The translations under genes were made by a program, and so were the position numbers. A stretch of DNA of 64,000 nt, from contig CANJKZ010000770.1 in the NCBI GenBank assembly GCA_947471745.1, positions 496,001 through 560,000 on the forward strand, written 5' to 3'. Shown one piece after another: positions 22,101 through 33,938 of the stretch. The stretch is from Closterium sp. Naga37s-1 (taxonomy: Eukaryota > Streptophyta > Zygnematophyceae > Desmidiales > Closteriaceae). The first letter of the stretch is position 1; each line of letters begins with the position of its first letter. The notes under the pieces were generated by a model. The model made no database searches. It was not told the DNA's origin and was given only the letters and a program-made list of their open reading frames with translations.

Positions 22101-24978
22101 AACGACACAGCGGTCTCTCGCTGCTCACCGCGCCTAGAGACCCCTCCTGGTTTTCCGCCTCAGCCGTCTTCACCGCCTCTTCAGCCTGTCGCTGTGGACA
22201 TCGGTGCTGCTGGGGGTGGTGACACTGGAGGTGCGGACTCCGGGGGTGCTGGTTCTGGGGGTGCTGACTCTGGAGGTGCTGGTTTTGGGGGTGCTGAGTC
22301 TGGGGGTGCTGAGTCTGGGGGTGCTGACACTGAGGGTGCTAACTATAGAGGTACTGGTTCCGGGGGTGCTGAGCGTCCTAGTGGTGGTGGAGTCGTGGGT
22401 GCTCCTGCTAGAGGTTCTGGGGGTGGACAGCAGCAGCAGTTGCATCGGCAGGAGACTCTCTCGCCACTGCAGCTTCGTGAGTGGGTTGCCCGGCGTGGCA
22501 GCTCCGGTGGCGGAGCTGGCGGTGCCGGTGTTGGAGGTGCTGGTGCTGGAGGTACTGGAGCTGGAGGTTCTGGAGCTGGTGGTGCTGGTGTTGGGAGTAC
22601 TGGAGTTGGAGGTATTGGAGCTGGAGGTGCTACTACTGGAGGTACTGGAGCTGGAGGTACCGGAGCTGGAGGTCCTGGAGCTGGAGGTACTGGAGGTTCT
22701 AGTGTTGGGGGTGCTGCGCAGCCACTGCAGCGGCGACTGTTTTTCTGGCCCGAGCCACAGTCGTCGCTACCACCACCTAGTTTGGTGCTTCGCCTGGTGC
22801 TCAGCCTTCCTTCTTTTACTGGCACTACTCCTCCTCTACTGTGTCCGCCACCTGACCCATCTTAGATACAGTTACAGCCTGACTCCCCATTGCCTGCTCC
22901 TTCTCCTTACACTGAGTTGACAGACTCCCAGACCGAGTGTCGCGAGCCTGCGTCTCATCTTGCCTCGCCTGTTTGCACTTTTCGTCGTCCTCGTCGTGTT
23001 TGTCCTACACCTGTTCCCGGCACTCACACTATAGCACTTCGTCCTTCCTCTATTCCACAGCATGTTGCCATGCCGTCTCCTCCATAGTCCTCTCTTCCTG
23101 ACTTGCCTGAACCCTGAGTCTGACCTTGCTCGTGCTGCTAGTTCGACTGTCACTCGTTGTCTGGCCACCTTTGTCACTTAACCTACTTTTGGGTTTGCTA
23201 TTGCGTCTGCCTTTGTCACTGAGCTAGATGACTTTGCTGCTGCCTGCCGCCTTGACTACCTCGCGAGTATTTCGAAGTCTAACTGTCCTCCGTCCGTCGG
23301 GGGTGAGCTTGCCCTTGGCAGTGACGTTCTTGAGGACAGGCAGTTTGAGCTCGAGTGCTTTGCGGGTGCTGTACCTCATCTCGCTGCCATGTTGCTTGTC
23401 CCTGAGGGAGACCGAGATGCACTGGACATCCCGACCCCGCGCTCTTACGCAGAGGCGATCTCGGGTCAGTAATCCTCTCAGTGGCAGACATCCATGGACG
23501 CAGAGATGGCATTCTGGAAGTCCATAGGCACCTACGTCGACGCAGTTCCCCCTCCTGGGGCGAACATAGTCGATGGCATGTAGATTTTCAGGGTGAAGCG
23601 ACCTAAGGATTCTCCTCCTACCTTCAAGGCGCGTTACGTTGCACGAGGCTTCAGACAGCGACAGGGGGTCGAATTCTTCCAGACCTTCTCCCCCACCCCG
23701 AAGACGACCACTCTTCGGATGTTATTGCACATTGCAGCACAGCGTGCACTCTCTCGACTTCTCGACCGCTTTCTTGCAGGGCAACCTTCACGAGGAGATC
23801 TGGTTGTGCCGCCCACCTCACTTCACTGGGTCGGTTCCTGAGGGTACCAAGTGGAGCCTCTGGCGGCCATTCTACGGTCTCCACCAGGCGCCCCGCGAGT
23901 GGCACGACACACTGAGGACGACACTTGCGGCTCTTGGGTTTGCTCCTTTGACTGCTGACCCATCGCTCTTTCTGCGCAGTTCTACATCCTCGTTTACGTC
24001 AACGACATGGTATTTGCTACTGCTGACACTGAGGCACCGACCCTTGTGAAGGCAGAGCTACAGAAGAGACACACCTGCACTGACTTGGGTGAACTACGTA
24101 GCTATCTTGGCTTGCAGATCACCCGGGACAGAGCAGCACGCACCATCACTCTGACTTAGTCACACATGGTGCAGCAGGTGCTTCAGCGGTTCCGCTTTCA
24201 GTTCTCCTCGCCACAGCCCACTCCTCTGCCTACGAGCCACTCGCTCTCAGCTCCACCTTTGGACGAGTCCGTAGAGCCGAGTGGTCCATATCCAGAGCTT
24301 GTAGGCTGCCTCATGTACCTGATGATGTGCACTCGACCTGACATCGCGTACCCTATCAGCATCCTGGTGTGCTACGTTGCGCCCGGGAGACACCGCCCTG
24401 AGCACTACAGGGCTGCACAGAGGGTATTGCGTTTCTTGTGGAGTACATCAGGCATGGGGGTTGTGCTTGGAGGACAGGGTCGAGTTCTGCTCACTGGGCA
24501 CAAATACGCCTCTAGGGCCGACGACCAGGAGACCCAGCGGTCGTCACATGGTTACACTTTCATTCTAGGTGCTACTTTTGTCTCATGGAGGTCCAACCGC
24601 TTGTCTTCTGTAATTATTTCCAGTTGTGAGGCCGAGATCTACGCTTGGGCTATGGATGCGCAGGAGCTTCGCTGGCTGACCTACTAGCTGACTGACTTGG
24701 GTGAGCGGCCTCGTTCTCCTCCAACTCTGTACGTCGACAACAAGGCCATGATTGCCTTGTGTTGGGAGCAGAGACTGGAGCACATAACGAATCACATTTC
24801 TCTTCGTTACTTTCTTGCACGAGAGTTACAGCAGCGTGGTTAACTTCGCCTTGCTTACGTGGCCTCACAGGCCAACACTGCTGATATCTTCACCAAGGCC
24901 CTAGGGTCTGGTGATCATCAGCGTTTCTGCACTGCTCTTGGGCTTGTGCCCACTCTGCCTCTCCTGCTTGTCTCTTGA
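19161..24978 (+). pseudogene. Copia 2 gag-pol remnant
   Basis: Starts at ATG 19161 (gag N-domain, TAG at 19368) and ends at TGA 24976. Many stops and frameshifts break it. Recognisable pieces: gag (19437-19800); Gly-rich part (19930-20090); protease, here DPGAS instead of DSGAS, and integrase (20492-21619); the GGADSGG-type linker (22200-22720); RT (23590-24110); RNase H (24166-24950). The RT active-site motif is YVND (23995-24006), with the first catalytic Asp replaced by Asn. Not capable of coding a polyprotein. Confidence 0.93.
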
Positions 24979-25351
24979 TCTCACCTTGCACTTATTGTAC
25001 ACTGCTAAATATATTTGTACCTTCATGTTTACACTTGCTAGGTTGTGCTCAGTGTAGTGCTTTTGTTATTATAACTATGCAAGTGAGCTGGCCTTGTGGC
25101 CAGTTGCTTGTTCTCGGACTGTGTGGTGATCTTGAGATCCACCCTGAGCTTTTCTTTGCTTCTTCGCTTGACTGGTCTTGCGACCGTCTTGTTGTCCCCC
25201 ACTTAGCTTATGGGGGTGTGACAAATTACAAATGTTGTTGTTAGGCTGTAGTGGGGTATACAATAGGGGGCACAACCCGTTTTGGGTTCCTACTTCTATT
25301 CCTCATTCTGCTCAATGCAATAATTCCGCTGCTTTAGTTTCTAAGACAAGT

Positions 25352-25430
25352 AGTATGGTGTGTCGGGGGAACATAAATAGTGCGAGGGATATACCGTATC
25401 GATACAGCTTCCGTGATGGTGTCGTGGATA
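25352..25430 (+). pseudogene. Fragment of the SF3B6 terminal exon and 3' flank
   Basis: Begins AGTATGGTGTGTCGGGGGAA and continues CATAAATAG. It matches the exon end at 2020-2050 and its downstream GCGAGG... sequence with scattered changes, and is directly adjacent to Copia 2. With the antisense fragment at 18347 it shows that SF3B6 exon DNA has been moved 16-23 kb away. Confidence 0.75.
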
Positions 25431-25530
25431 TTCGTCCTCTTGTAAGTAATCCATGCCTAGGGCCAATTTCGTTTTGTATTCTTAAGCAGCAGAATGCAAG
25501 GTACAAGCACTAGTATGTAGTACATTGTAG

Positions 25531-26124
25531 TTACTGACACATGTGCACTGATCTATCCCACATTACACTCCTCAGATTCCACTTGGCAATCGTCGTGTCC
25601 TTCTCTTTCCGAATGAGACGCACAAGAACTATTTTCTTTGTGACTTCCTGCACTTCAATCAAATCAGGCATTTCCTTCAAAAGCAGCACAAGCCCCTTCT
25701 TTGCATGAGCGCTTCTTGCAGACTTTGGGAAGCCAGGGTTGAGATATGCGCAGACAGTTTGGAATCAGAGAAAAAAAAGGTGGAGTGGCTGGAAGGATAA
25801 ACAAAATAGATACAGTTACAACACTTACTTCACCTCAGTGCTTTCTCGTGTAGAGTTTAGAAGGCATGCAATTTCCCTGAGCAAGAGTCGTTCAGCGTCT
25901 TTCTTTATGGTGTCATCTGCCATGTTTTTTCCCGGCGGAACTACCACGAGCTCATGAAGATTCTCGTAGTCCCAGAAGACACCAACAGGAGCTATATCCG
26001 TTGCCGGAGAACTCTAGGTAGAGCTCAGCTTCTTGAACGTGCTCTGAAGATCACTTGAGGCGGTAGCATGTTGTCCTTGAGCTTTCCTGCATTTAATGGA
26101 TCTGGCAGACTTACTCCTCAACAT
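25531..26124 (-). CDS. Short NYN-domain protein, possibly a pseudogene
   Basis: Reading leftward from ATG 26124, the frame gives MLRSKSARSIKCRKAQ..., then an in-frame TAG (26016-26014), then SPATDIAPVGVFWDYENLHE. VGVFWDYEN is the opening motif of NYN (PIN-like) RNase domains as in MARF1-type proteins; Asp and Asn are predicted metal-site residues. A donor at 25833 (GAG|GTGAAG) and an acceptor at 25723 would join in frame to 25722-25531, ending in TAA. That exon reads KKGLVLLLKEMPDLIEVQEV, which loosely resembles an OST-HTH/LOTUS end; this second call is weak. Most of a normal NYN domain (about 140 residues) is missing. With the internal stop this suggests a truncated pseudogene, unless the TAG lies in an intron (CTAG is a possible acceptor). 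Confidence 0.5.
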
Positions 26125-27301
26125 GCCACCACGTTCTTAAGTCAACAACCGAGTGAGTTTTGGGAGTGAAAAAATGTTCAGTTTGGTCAGCTTCAAAGCT
26201 GAAAAGGCGGGACTGTACAAAGCGCGTGGGTCCATGGTGGTGGTTGCCAAAAACTCCAGAGAAACGAAACCATATGAACTCTCACGAGCTGCGACCTAAG
26301 GATGCTCGCTTATACTGGCTTTATTGTACGGTGTGAATCCCGTTCTAGAGTGCTCGAGTAAGCCACCTACGAGTCGCTATTCATGTGAAGGGAAACCCAT
26401 CAAGTGCCGCTTGCATGAACGAGAGTGCAGTTTCAGCGGCGGCGCCTCGATCTTGCCGGCCGCCATCTCGCGGCGCGAGCCGCTGCTGATCCTCCTCTAC
26501 CTCCCCTCTTCCACAAAAAAGCCGCTGCTGCGTGCTTATAGCGCGAATGCTACTAACGAACGCGAATGCGCGGATTCTACGACGGCGTCGAAACTCAACC
26601 ACCACCGCTAGTTACCCTTCCCTTCCACGGTCCTTCCGCTTGCTTCTTCCGAAGTTTGCTTTGAGGACAGAATGCGGGTAGAGTCGTGTCGCTACAGACG
26701 CACTGCTTTCTCGTGCGAGGATGGCGGAGGAGACGGAATTGATCCTGTTGCGAGTACAGGTCGTAATGGATGGAAACTCCCAAAAGCATCTTTTGAGGAA
26801 TGACGAGACACAGAAAATTGCCCTTTGGTGACGCGAAAAAGCAGGTGGGTCGACTCAAAAGTACCCAAATATCGCGGAATGAGAGGAAGGACTAGCCGCG
26901 TCGCGTCCGTTACAGTGATACATGCTGATTGGTGGAAACAGCACTCTTAGTGTGGTGGGTGGTGTGGTGAGGGGCATGGTAGGTGAGTGGGCTGGTGAGA
27001 TGATGTGATTTGGTGGTGGGGTCAGTCGGTACTGTACCGGGCTGTAGGGGAGGGTTCCAGATCAAGGCTTATTTTTTTGGGCAGCTTTCACTGAAGTCTA
27101 ATTAATGCGGCTCGGAACAAACCAGACCCAAGCTCGCCCGCTGAGATTGGCTGATGATACCTAAATTTCCATTTCAAACCAGCTTATGCCGTAAATAAAC
27201 CTCCCACAAAAACGGAATATAGGCTAAGGGCCCTATCTCAGGTTAGAGCTGGGCACTAGAACCAATAATACCACAAGGGTTCCAGAACTGAATTTTGGAG
27301 G
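26125..27301. other. Intergenic, no gene supported
   Basis: Short frames on both strands (26324-26858) have no recognisable motif. A half palindrome GTCGACTCAAAAGTAC lies at 26849-26864. Confidence 0.5.
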
Positions 27302-29830
27302 TTAATTAAAGAAAATTCCTGTGCTCCCAGAGCGAGACGCAAGCTGCCATTGGCCAACGCCTCTCTCCTCCTCGTCCTCTTGGTCCCGATACACATTCCT
27401 CTGTGTGTGCACATAACCTGCTGTCAAAATGTTGTGAACAGTGGCCTGCACATTGCCGAAAGAGAAAAAGGGAAAGAGAAAAGGGGGATCATGAGATGGA
27501 AGGCAGCAATACCAGCGAGCAGCATAAGGAATGGCGCCGCTTGGAAGGACAGCTTGCCACAGGTACAAGTGGTCAAGACAAGAAGAAGGCAAGGCAAGAA
27601 GAAGGCAAGGCAAGAAGAAGGGAAAGGGTGTAAACAATAGCTGGCTCCTGGAAATAGCACATTATGGGGTTGCAGACACACATACAGTTATACAGTCACT
27701 CACATGCTTTCTGCATCGAAGGACGGACGCATGCACGGCATCCGAGTGACTGACCACGATGATGTTCTCATCCTGCCACTGCCACTCTCTTACACTGCTA
27801 ATCTGTCACTCACATGCTTCCTGCATCGAAGGATGGACGCGTGCACGGCATCGGAGTGACTGACGACTATGATGTTCTCATCCTGCCACTGCAGCGCATA
27901 GCAGCAAGGGAGCACAACAGGGAGAGAGCACAGCAGGGAGGGAGCACAATCGAGGTGATCAGGTTCGAGACGTCTCAAAACGCGCGCACAGCATCCGAGT
28001 GACTGACGACTATGATATTCTCATCCTGCCACTGCAGGGCATGGCATGGCACAAGGAGGAAGGGAGCACAGCAGAGGGTGCGTACAGAAAGGAGGGAGTG
28101 CAACAGAAGGTATGTAAAGTTGACATGGAACAGATGAGTCACCCATCTTCCCTCCTCCCTGCACCAAGAAAGACACTTGTCGTCATAGAACCGAATACAC
28201 AGCAATCGGACAAGGAGGGTTTCAGAGAGACTATTCTTGAGTCGTCTAAAAAAAAGACTAATCGGAGGGTTTCAAGTGATTCAGCTCGCCATTACCCCCT
28301 TCCCGCCTTACGTGCCGCTGATGGTGGTGACAAAGCAAACCATATCCACACATGCAGAGAATAAACCCCCCGGGTGGATTCCAGAAACTAGATTTTAATG
28401 TGTGCACTCCCACTATCCCACCTGCGCCGCCTGTCCGCACTCCCAATATCCCACCTGCCGTCCCTTTCTTGTATGCTTCAAGCCTTCCACAAACCTACCG
28501 GCCACCTCCCTGCCCCACTTTGTTCCCCTCCCACTTTGCCCCGCCCCCCTCCCCCCTCCTTTTGCCCACCTGTCCCCTCCCTCTGCCCACCTGCTCTGCC
28601 ACGTGGTCAATTGACCGCAGCAGCCGCAACGCTGCCTCCTCCACGTCCTCAGGCCAGCCTGGCAGTGCCACGTCAGCAGCAGCAGCTGCCGACCCAGCGA
28701 CAACTGGCAGAATCCTGTCCACTGCGCCCGGCGGGAACATGCCTTCCAGCCAATCGCGAGGTGCCAGCGAGGCAGCAGAATTGCTATTACCAGAGTTGCC
28801 AGCTACAGTACATGATCCCTGATTCTGTCCCTGCCCCTGCCCTTGCCACCGCTCCTGCCCCTGACCCTGCCCGTGAACCTGCCCTTCACACTGTTCCGGT
28901 CCCGGTAATGCTGACTGCACTCGCCACATGCCTTGCCCCACTCCCTCCCTCATCTGCCCACCCATTGCAAACAGCTCCACTGCTGCTGCAGCTGCTGCTG
29001 GCGCTGCTGCTGCTGTTGCCGCACCCTCTGCCCCTCCCTCCCCCTGCCGGACCACCTCATGCAGCCCGTAGTGAACTGCTACTCTCACCTCCCCCCCCAC
29101 GCCTCCCGCGCCCTGCCATGCCCCGTCCCACATGCCGAACTTGCGCTTGCGGTCCGGGGGGAGGGCCAGGCTCGGCTGAGGCGTGAGGGATGATTGCTGC
29201 GGGAAGTGTAAAGGGGGGAGGGTATTGGAAGGCAACGGAGAAGAGGGTAAAGGGAAGGCGGGGGTTGGGGGAGGGTAACGGAAGGTGGGAGGGAGAGGGG
29301 TATGTGAAGGCAGCGAGGAAAGGAGGAGAAGAAAGGGAAGAGGGAGGGGAGAAGAGATGGGAGGAATGCTGAGCAAACAATGTGGGTTGGTAGGGGCTGG
29401 GCTATGCACCCTGCTTCACTTTTGAGAATTCTCAAAAGGTTGGTTTGACTTCTGAGAATTCTCAAAAGGTTGGTTTGACTTTTGAGAATTTTCAAAAGGT
29501 TGGTTTGACTTTTGAGAATTCTCAAAAGGTTGGTTTGACTTTTGAGAATTCTCACAAGGTTGGTTTGGGGGCTGGGCTATGCACCCTGCTTCACGTGAGG
29601 AAAAGGGGAAGGGGGTATTGGGGAGGTAGAGGGGGCAAGGGGGAAAGAGGGGTTGGAGAGGCGAAGAGAGTAGGGGAAGGGAGCGAGTCGGGACAGGGAG
29701 AGCAAGAGGTACCTGTCGGCGTCGCATGAGGTGCTGGTGGCGTGCAGATGCACACCTAGATACACTGCTACCAGCACCACCACTGGCAGCACCACTACCA
29801 CCACTGGCACCACTGGCAGCACTGCCAGCC

Positions 29831-29864
<34 letters not shown>

Positions 29865-31796
29865 CAGTAGCAGCAGGGCGACCACCGAGTTTGCTGCGGC
29901 GGAAGCGCGAGGAGAAGAAGGAGGAGAGGAAGCTACTACCCCCCGGTACCATGCTGCTGCTGGTGCCAAAGCTGCCACCAGTGCTGCCACCAGCACCACC
30001 AGCAGAATCAGCAGCATCAGCAGCACCAGCAGCAGGGCCAGCAGCGGCGGGAGCACCAGCAGGAGCAGCAGCAGTGGGCGCAGAGGAGGAGGGAGGAGGA
30101 AGGGGTTGTGCGTCAGTGAGAGCGAGCAGCAGCTCGAGGGCGGTTTCCAGGCAGCGGAGGTACGGCGCACACACGATGCGCGTGACTCCCCACCCCTCCT
30201 GCCTCAGCCTCATGCCCACCTGAAGGAATGTGACGGGGGATACAGGGACATGGGGATACAGGGACATGGGGATACAGGGACATGGGGATACAGGGACATG
30301 GGGATACAGGGACATGGGTATATGGGGATGTGGAGAAATGGGGGCACATGTCTCAGCAGACGGATGGCAGCCAGCAGCAGCAGCTGCAGCAGCAGCAGAG
30401 ACAGTGGGAGGAAGGGGGTGGTGAGGGTGGAAGAGGGTGGGTGTGAGTGAGCGCGAGCAGCAGCTCGAGGGCGCGCACACACTATGCGCGTGACCCCCCA
30501 CCCTTCCTGCCTCAACAGCATACCCACCCGGGGGTGTGATGGGGAGATATGGGGACATGGGGAAACGGGGATATGGGGACACGGGGATATGGAGACACGG
30601 GGATATGGGGATACATGTGTGAGCAAACGGACTACAACCATCAGCAGAAGCAGGAGCAGAGGCAGTGGGAGGAAGGGGGTGGGTGTCTGTCAGTGAGGGC
30701 ATGAAACTCGACGGCGGCCTCCACACAACGCAGGTACAGCGCACATGGGGATACAGGGGAAGCTGAACCACGAGTGAGGTGGGATATATGCGTCACACCC
30801 CACCCCCGCAATCTCCCTTCGCGCCCACTTCAATCCTCCCCACCCCACTCCTCCCCTTCCCCCTAAACTCCCCCCCCCCCCCTTCACACCCCCCCGCGCT
30901 CACCTCATAAGCCTGGTATTTCCCCCATTCCGACAGGGGCGGGTCCCACGCGCGCTCCGCGCCCTCTCTCCGCGCCCACAGGGGGTCGGCGGCGTCCGCG
31001 CGCTCCCCGTGGTGCATCACGAACACGTGCTGGCGGCGCTGCATTATCCCCGACTGGAACCCGCACAGGCGCGAAATCAACCGCCCCAGAGGCGGGTTCA
31101 TGCGCCGGCAGTCCACCTGCCGCGGCGGCGGAAGCGGAAGCGTAGGCGGAAGCGGAGCGGGAAGCGGAGGCCGTGGGGGAGGAGGAGCCCCCGCCGCGGG
31201 GAAGAAGCACGAGCCCGCGCACGACGGCGCGGGGAACGGAGACGCGGGGGAGCTCGCGGGGAAGGTTGCGCTGACAGAGGCGGAAGAGTGGTAGGGGGAG
31301 CCGAACGGCGCGGCGGAGAAGGCGTCCGCGGACATGGGTTCCGCGGAACCCGGGGAAATCCCGCGCGGCGGGGAGCGCGGGGGGGAGCGCGAGGGGGAGT
31401 GCGGGGAGGAGATGAGGGAGTATGCGGGGAGGGTTAGGTCCCGGAAGGGGAGCGGGTTGAAAGTGGTTGCTGGAGGGTGAAAGGAAAGGGATTTGGTTCG
31501 GATTAGCTTGGTGGGAGAGTAACAATCCATGGCTGCCGATTGCGCCGCGGAAGAAGCTTCGGTGGCCTTGAAAGTGAATATATTTTGCTGCTGCTGCTCC
31601 GGAAACTGCTGCGGCTGCTGCGAAAATTGCTGCTGCTGCTGAAACAGTTGTGGATGCAATGAGTGTGTCTGTACTTGTTGCTGCAATGCACCCCCGCCCG
31701 CCTCTCCCGCCGCGTTACCCGCTGAGTCTAGTCTTGCGGGAAGCACCATCTGCGGAAGCAGCGTCTGATGCGGCTGCGCCTGCGGCGGCCACAGCA

Positions 31797-31834
<38 letters not shown>

Positions 31835-32028
31835 CGCTGACGATTGCCCCCGCCACTGTTACCCTTTTCGCCAACGGTTTCGTCGACGTCGCCGTCCATC
31901 ATAGCGACAGCTTCGTCTTCATCGCAATCATCGACCGCTCCCAACGCATACGGGCCCCACTCGCTGTTCGCGCCGGCTCGCCGACTGGAAAGGCCTCTGT
32001 GAAGCACTAAATCGACCAGCTTCGCCAT
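27302..32028 (-). CDS. Histidine phosphatase superfamily (phosphoglycerate mutase-like) protein
   Basis: Proposed exons, right to left: 32028-30904, 30219-29713, 29175-28591, one of the echoes 27888-27814 or 27778-27704, and 27417-27302. The ATG at 32028 starts MAKLVDLVLHRGL; a Met 36 bp upstream is possible. Exon 1 has a polyglutamine run, a Pro/Ser-rich region, then VFVMHHGERADAADPLW and WDPPLSEWGKYQAYE. Exon 2 has QEGWGVTRIVCAPYLRCLET, then long Ala/Gly/Ser filler. Exon 3 has RVAVHYGLHEV, DWLEGMFPPGAVDRI and WPEDVEEAALRLL. Exon 4 has ENIIVVSHSDAV with the second catalytic His. The last exon ends GSTGIFFN. This order matches plant phosphoglycerate mutase-like proteins, with larger insertions. 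The RHG signature reads HHG: Arg is His, which may lower activity. The phase between exon 4 and the last exon does not close, so an exon is missing or mis-set. Confidence 0.8.
27704..28031 (-). repeat. Three copies of the histidine phosphatase exon with the SHSDAV motif
   Basis: The copies at 27888-27814 and 27778-27704 are 75 bp, in phase, and keep acceptor CAG and donor AAGCAT|GTGAGT. Both encode WQDENIIVVSHSDAVHAS. A third copy (28031 to about 27984) is cut off where the palindrome GAGACGTCTC begins (27967-27976). Confidence 0.85.
27964..27980. repeat. TTTTGAG-family palindrome at an exon-copy breakpoint
   Basis: GAG ACGT CTC core with AAAA on one side and a decayed arm (TTC) on the other. 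Homology to the exon copies stops exactly here. Confidence 0.7.
29396..29594. repeat. Five-copy palindrome array between 26-bp direct repeats
   Basis: Five copies of a 30-bp unit (29417-29566) made of CTTTTGAGAATTCTCAAAAG plus GTTGGTTTGA. The palindrome core is TTTTGAG-AATT-CTCAAAA. Copies 2, 3 and 5 have single changes. The array is flanked by direct repeats of GGGCTGGGCTATGCACCCTG-CTTCAC (about 29394-29419 and 29569-29594). It lies in intron 2 of the histidine phosphatase gene. Confidence 0.9.
30237..30325 (+). repeat. 16-bp minisatellite GGGATACAGGGACATG
   Basis: About five near-perfect copies in the first intron. A related GGGGATATGGGGACACGG array lies at 30540-30615. Confidence 0.85.
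30438..30760 (-). repeat. Two partial copies of histidine phosphatase exon 2
   Basis: The copy at about 30527-30438 reads VGMLLRQEGWGVTRIVCA and then skips the APYLRCLET codons. The copy at about 30760-30686 covers the later part (CAVPALC...) in a damaged frame. Both lie between exon 1 and the used exon 2, in the same orientation. Confidence 0.8.
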
Positions 32029-33399
32029 TACTATTTGCAAACTATTTGCAGACTGTTTGCTCAAACTACTTGCAAGGAGGCTAGGTTATTATTCCGCTAG
32101 AAAAGGATAACGGTGGAGACTATGAAAAGGCTAAATTGCGGCTTAGACGATTCCGGATAACAGTGAGCCTCTGCGACGCACTAAAGCCGCTCGCTTCGCC
32201 ATGACGACTCGCTTAGAGTTCGACAGAATCAGCAGCCGCGTCGACTGCTTTAGTATGTACACCTCTTCGAGTCGCGAGGACGCTGTTTGAATACACGAGA
32301 CCAGTTCAGAGTCGTATCGATGTACGAGATAGCGAAATAATTTAGCAGAAAGGGAACTTCTTTATTAGCTGAAGCGAGAAGTTACGTAGCTTATTGCCCC
32401 CCCTATGAGCCGTGCGAGCCAGTCCCCTAGGCAAGTGTGCGCATTATGAGTCAACCCTAAATGAGTCGATTCTGAAGAATGCCTCTGCAGCCCAGTCGTT
32501 CCGTCTCTATGACTGAAGGCGCGTCTCGAATTGGGAAAATTGTATGAGATTGCCAGCCCGGAACGGAGACGGAGTTGGCATCTCGCTGAGATAGCGCGTG
32601 GGTGGATTCTCGAGAACAGAGGTCAGAAAGCCACGACCAAGCAATGTCGGCCTCGGTTGAGTTCTTGAGATAACGAGTTGAGCAAGTGAAACGACGATGG
32701 CCTTACGTTAGAACACGGTCAGTTCAGGGGATAAAGCGACGGCTGCTTCCATCTTTCCCGCAAGCGCTCCGAATGTTTTGGTTCCAGTCGGACGGACCTT
32801 CGAAGGCCGAAAAACTCGTTGACGATAGAAGCATGACCGATGATAACGCCGGTTCTAACCTGATGACCGCAGACAGCAGTGAGGGAGAAAGTCTATGTAG
32901 CAGCTATGGCAGACAAGTGAACTGCCAAAAGCTTTTCCCGAAAATGAAGTTTCAAACGCTTGGATGCGGTGCAGTACGCATATTTGTGGTACAGATATAC
33001 CATGGCATGGAGGTTGGGGGAATGAGCTCTCTCCTTAGGATGTTTCCAACATGAACTCCGTAAGCGTGTGTCTACTGTTACAATGTCACTTTCGCGCTTT
33101 ATATTTTTGAACCATGACGACACAATTCCGGCCCTCGCAGTGGGAAGAATGCGACCTCGTGTCAGTTTCCTGGAACTTCGGCTCGGGGAGGGACCATGGG
33201 CGACGAAACGGGTTGCGTTGCGTGCGGTTTGGTTTGGGAAAAGGGTGGCACACTTGAGGGTCCAGCCATACCCCACATGCTTGTCGTGATCTTGACATGT
33301 TCAGTTTGTCCTCGTCATGGGTTTGTGCTGTGATCCGACGTTCATCGGCAGGCGACTCTTTCTCACACCATAACTCCTAGTTAAACCAGTCACCTCTTT
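32029..33399. other. Intergenic, promoter side of the histidine phosphatase gene
   Basis: Contains a 122-residue open frame (32686-33054, +) with no recognisable motif. Nothing else supported. Confidence 0.5.
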
Positions 33400-33404
33400 G
33401 CACC

Positions 33405-33756
33405 TCTAAGGAAAATTCCTTCTCCTTACTTCGCGTCCCTGCTCAGCGCGTCCACCACTGTTTCCCGCCAACAACACCCAACAATAATCCGTTACCACTC
33501 GCGAAATTCGCCTCGACACTATTCCCGCCAATGTTCACGACGCGACCCAACCTCACGGTTCAGTTGGTAACCCGCGCTCCGGACCTCCGCCTCGACAATT
33601 CCCAACCTCGGCACTAGGCCCGTCGCGCACCTCATTTTCCACACATTACCGTTACCACTGAAGTTTCGCTATATATTCTTCGCCCATTCCTTCGCTCATT
33701 GTACTCTTGCTTCGATAGTGCAATCCTCACTCGCTCACTCCATTGGACTCGTAATA
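33405..33756 (+). repeat. 5' LTR of the gypsy element
   Basis: 352 bp. The TATA-like CTATATATT at 33670 is also present in the 3' LTR at 54081. The first bases differ between the two LTRs (TCTAAGG versus TAGTATAAGG), so the terminal TG has been lost or altered. Confidence 0.85.
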
Positions 33757-33938
33757 CTTGGTATTTAGAGCCTACGAGCTCTTCTCGGACCGCACCCACA
33801 CCTTCGCTTCCCCACTATCTCGAATTTTGGGGGGGGTAGACGTCTCTCAGCGAACAAGCACCGCCGCTCGAAGTGCTCTCTCGTAAGCACGCACGGCCAC
33901 AACAGAGGCTCTCGCTGAGCTTGCCCGACACCCCCGCC

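Larger units (their letters stand above)
18453..25346 (+). mobile_element. Decayed full-length Copia retrotransposon 2
   Basis: The 128-bp LTRs are 18453-18580 and 25219-25346. The perfect TSD CAAGT lies at 18448-18452 and 25347-25351. The primer site TGGTTTCAGAGC begins at 18581. The LTRs differ at many more positions than those of Copia 1, and the 3' LTR ends GA instead of CA. Internal order matches Copia 1 and the tail (25080-25218) is shared, so it is an older member of the same lineage. Confidence 0.93.

Noticed and set aside
26381-26858. Two - strand frames of 74 and 87 codons
   Set aside because: No motif, no splice logic and no similarity to neighbours; probably chance.
29726-30450. 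Ser/Thr- and Ala/Pro-rich frames on the + strand
   Set aside because: Antisense shadows of the Ala/Gly-rich exon 2 of the histidine phosphatase gene.
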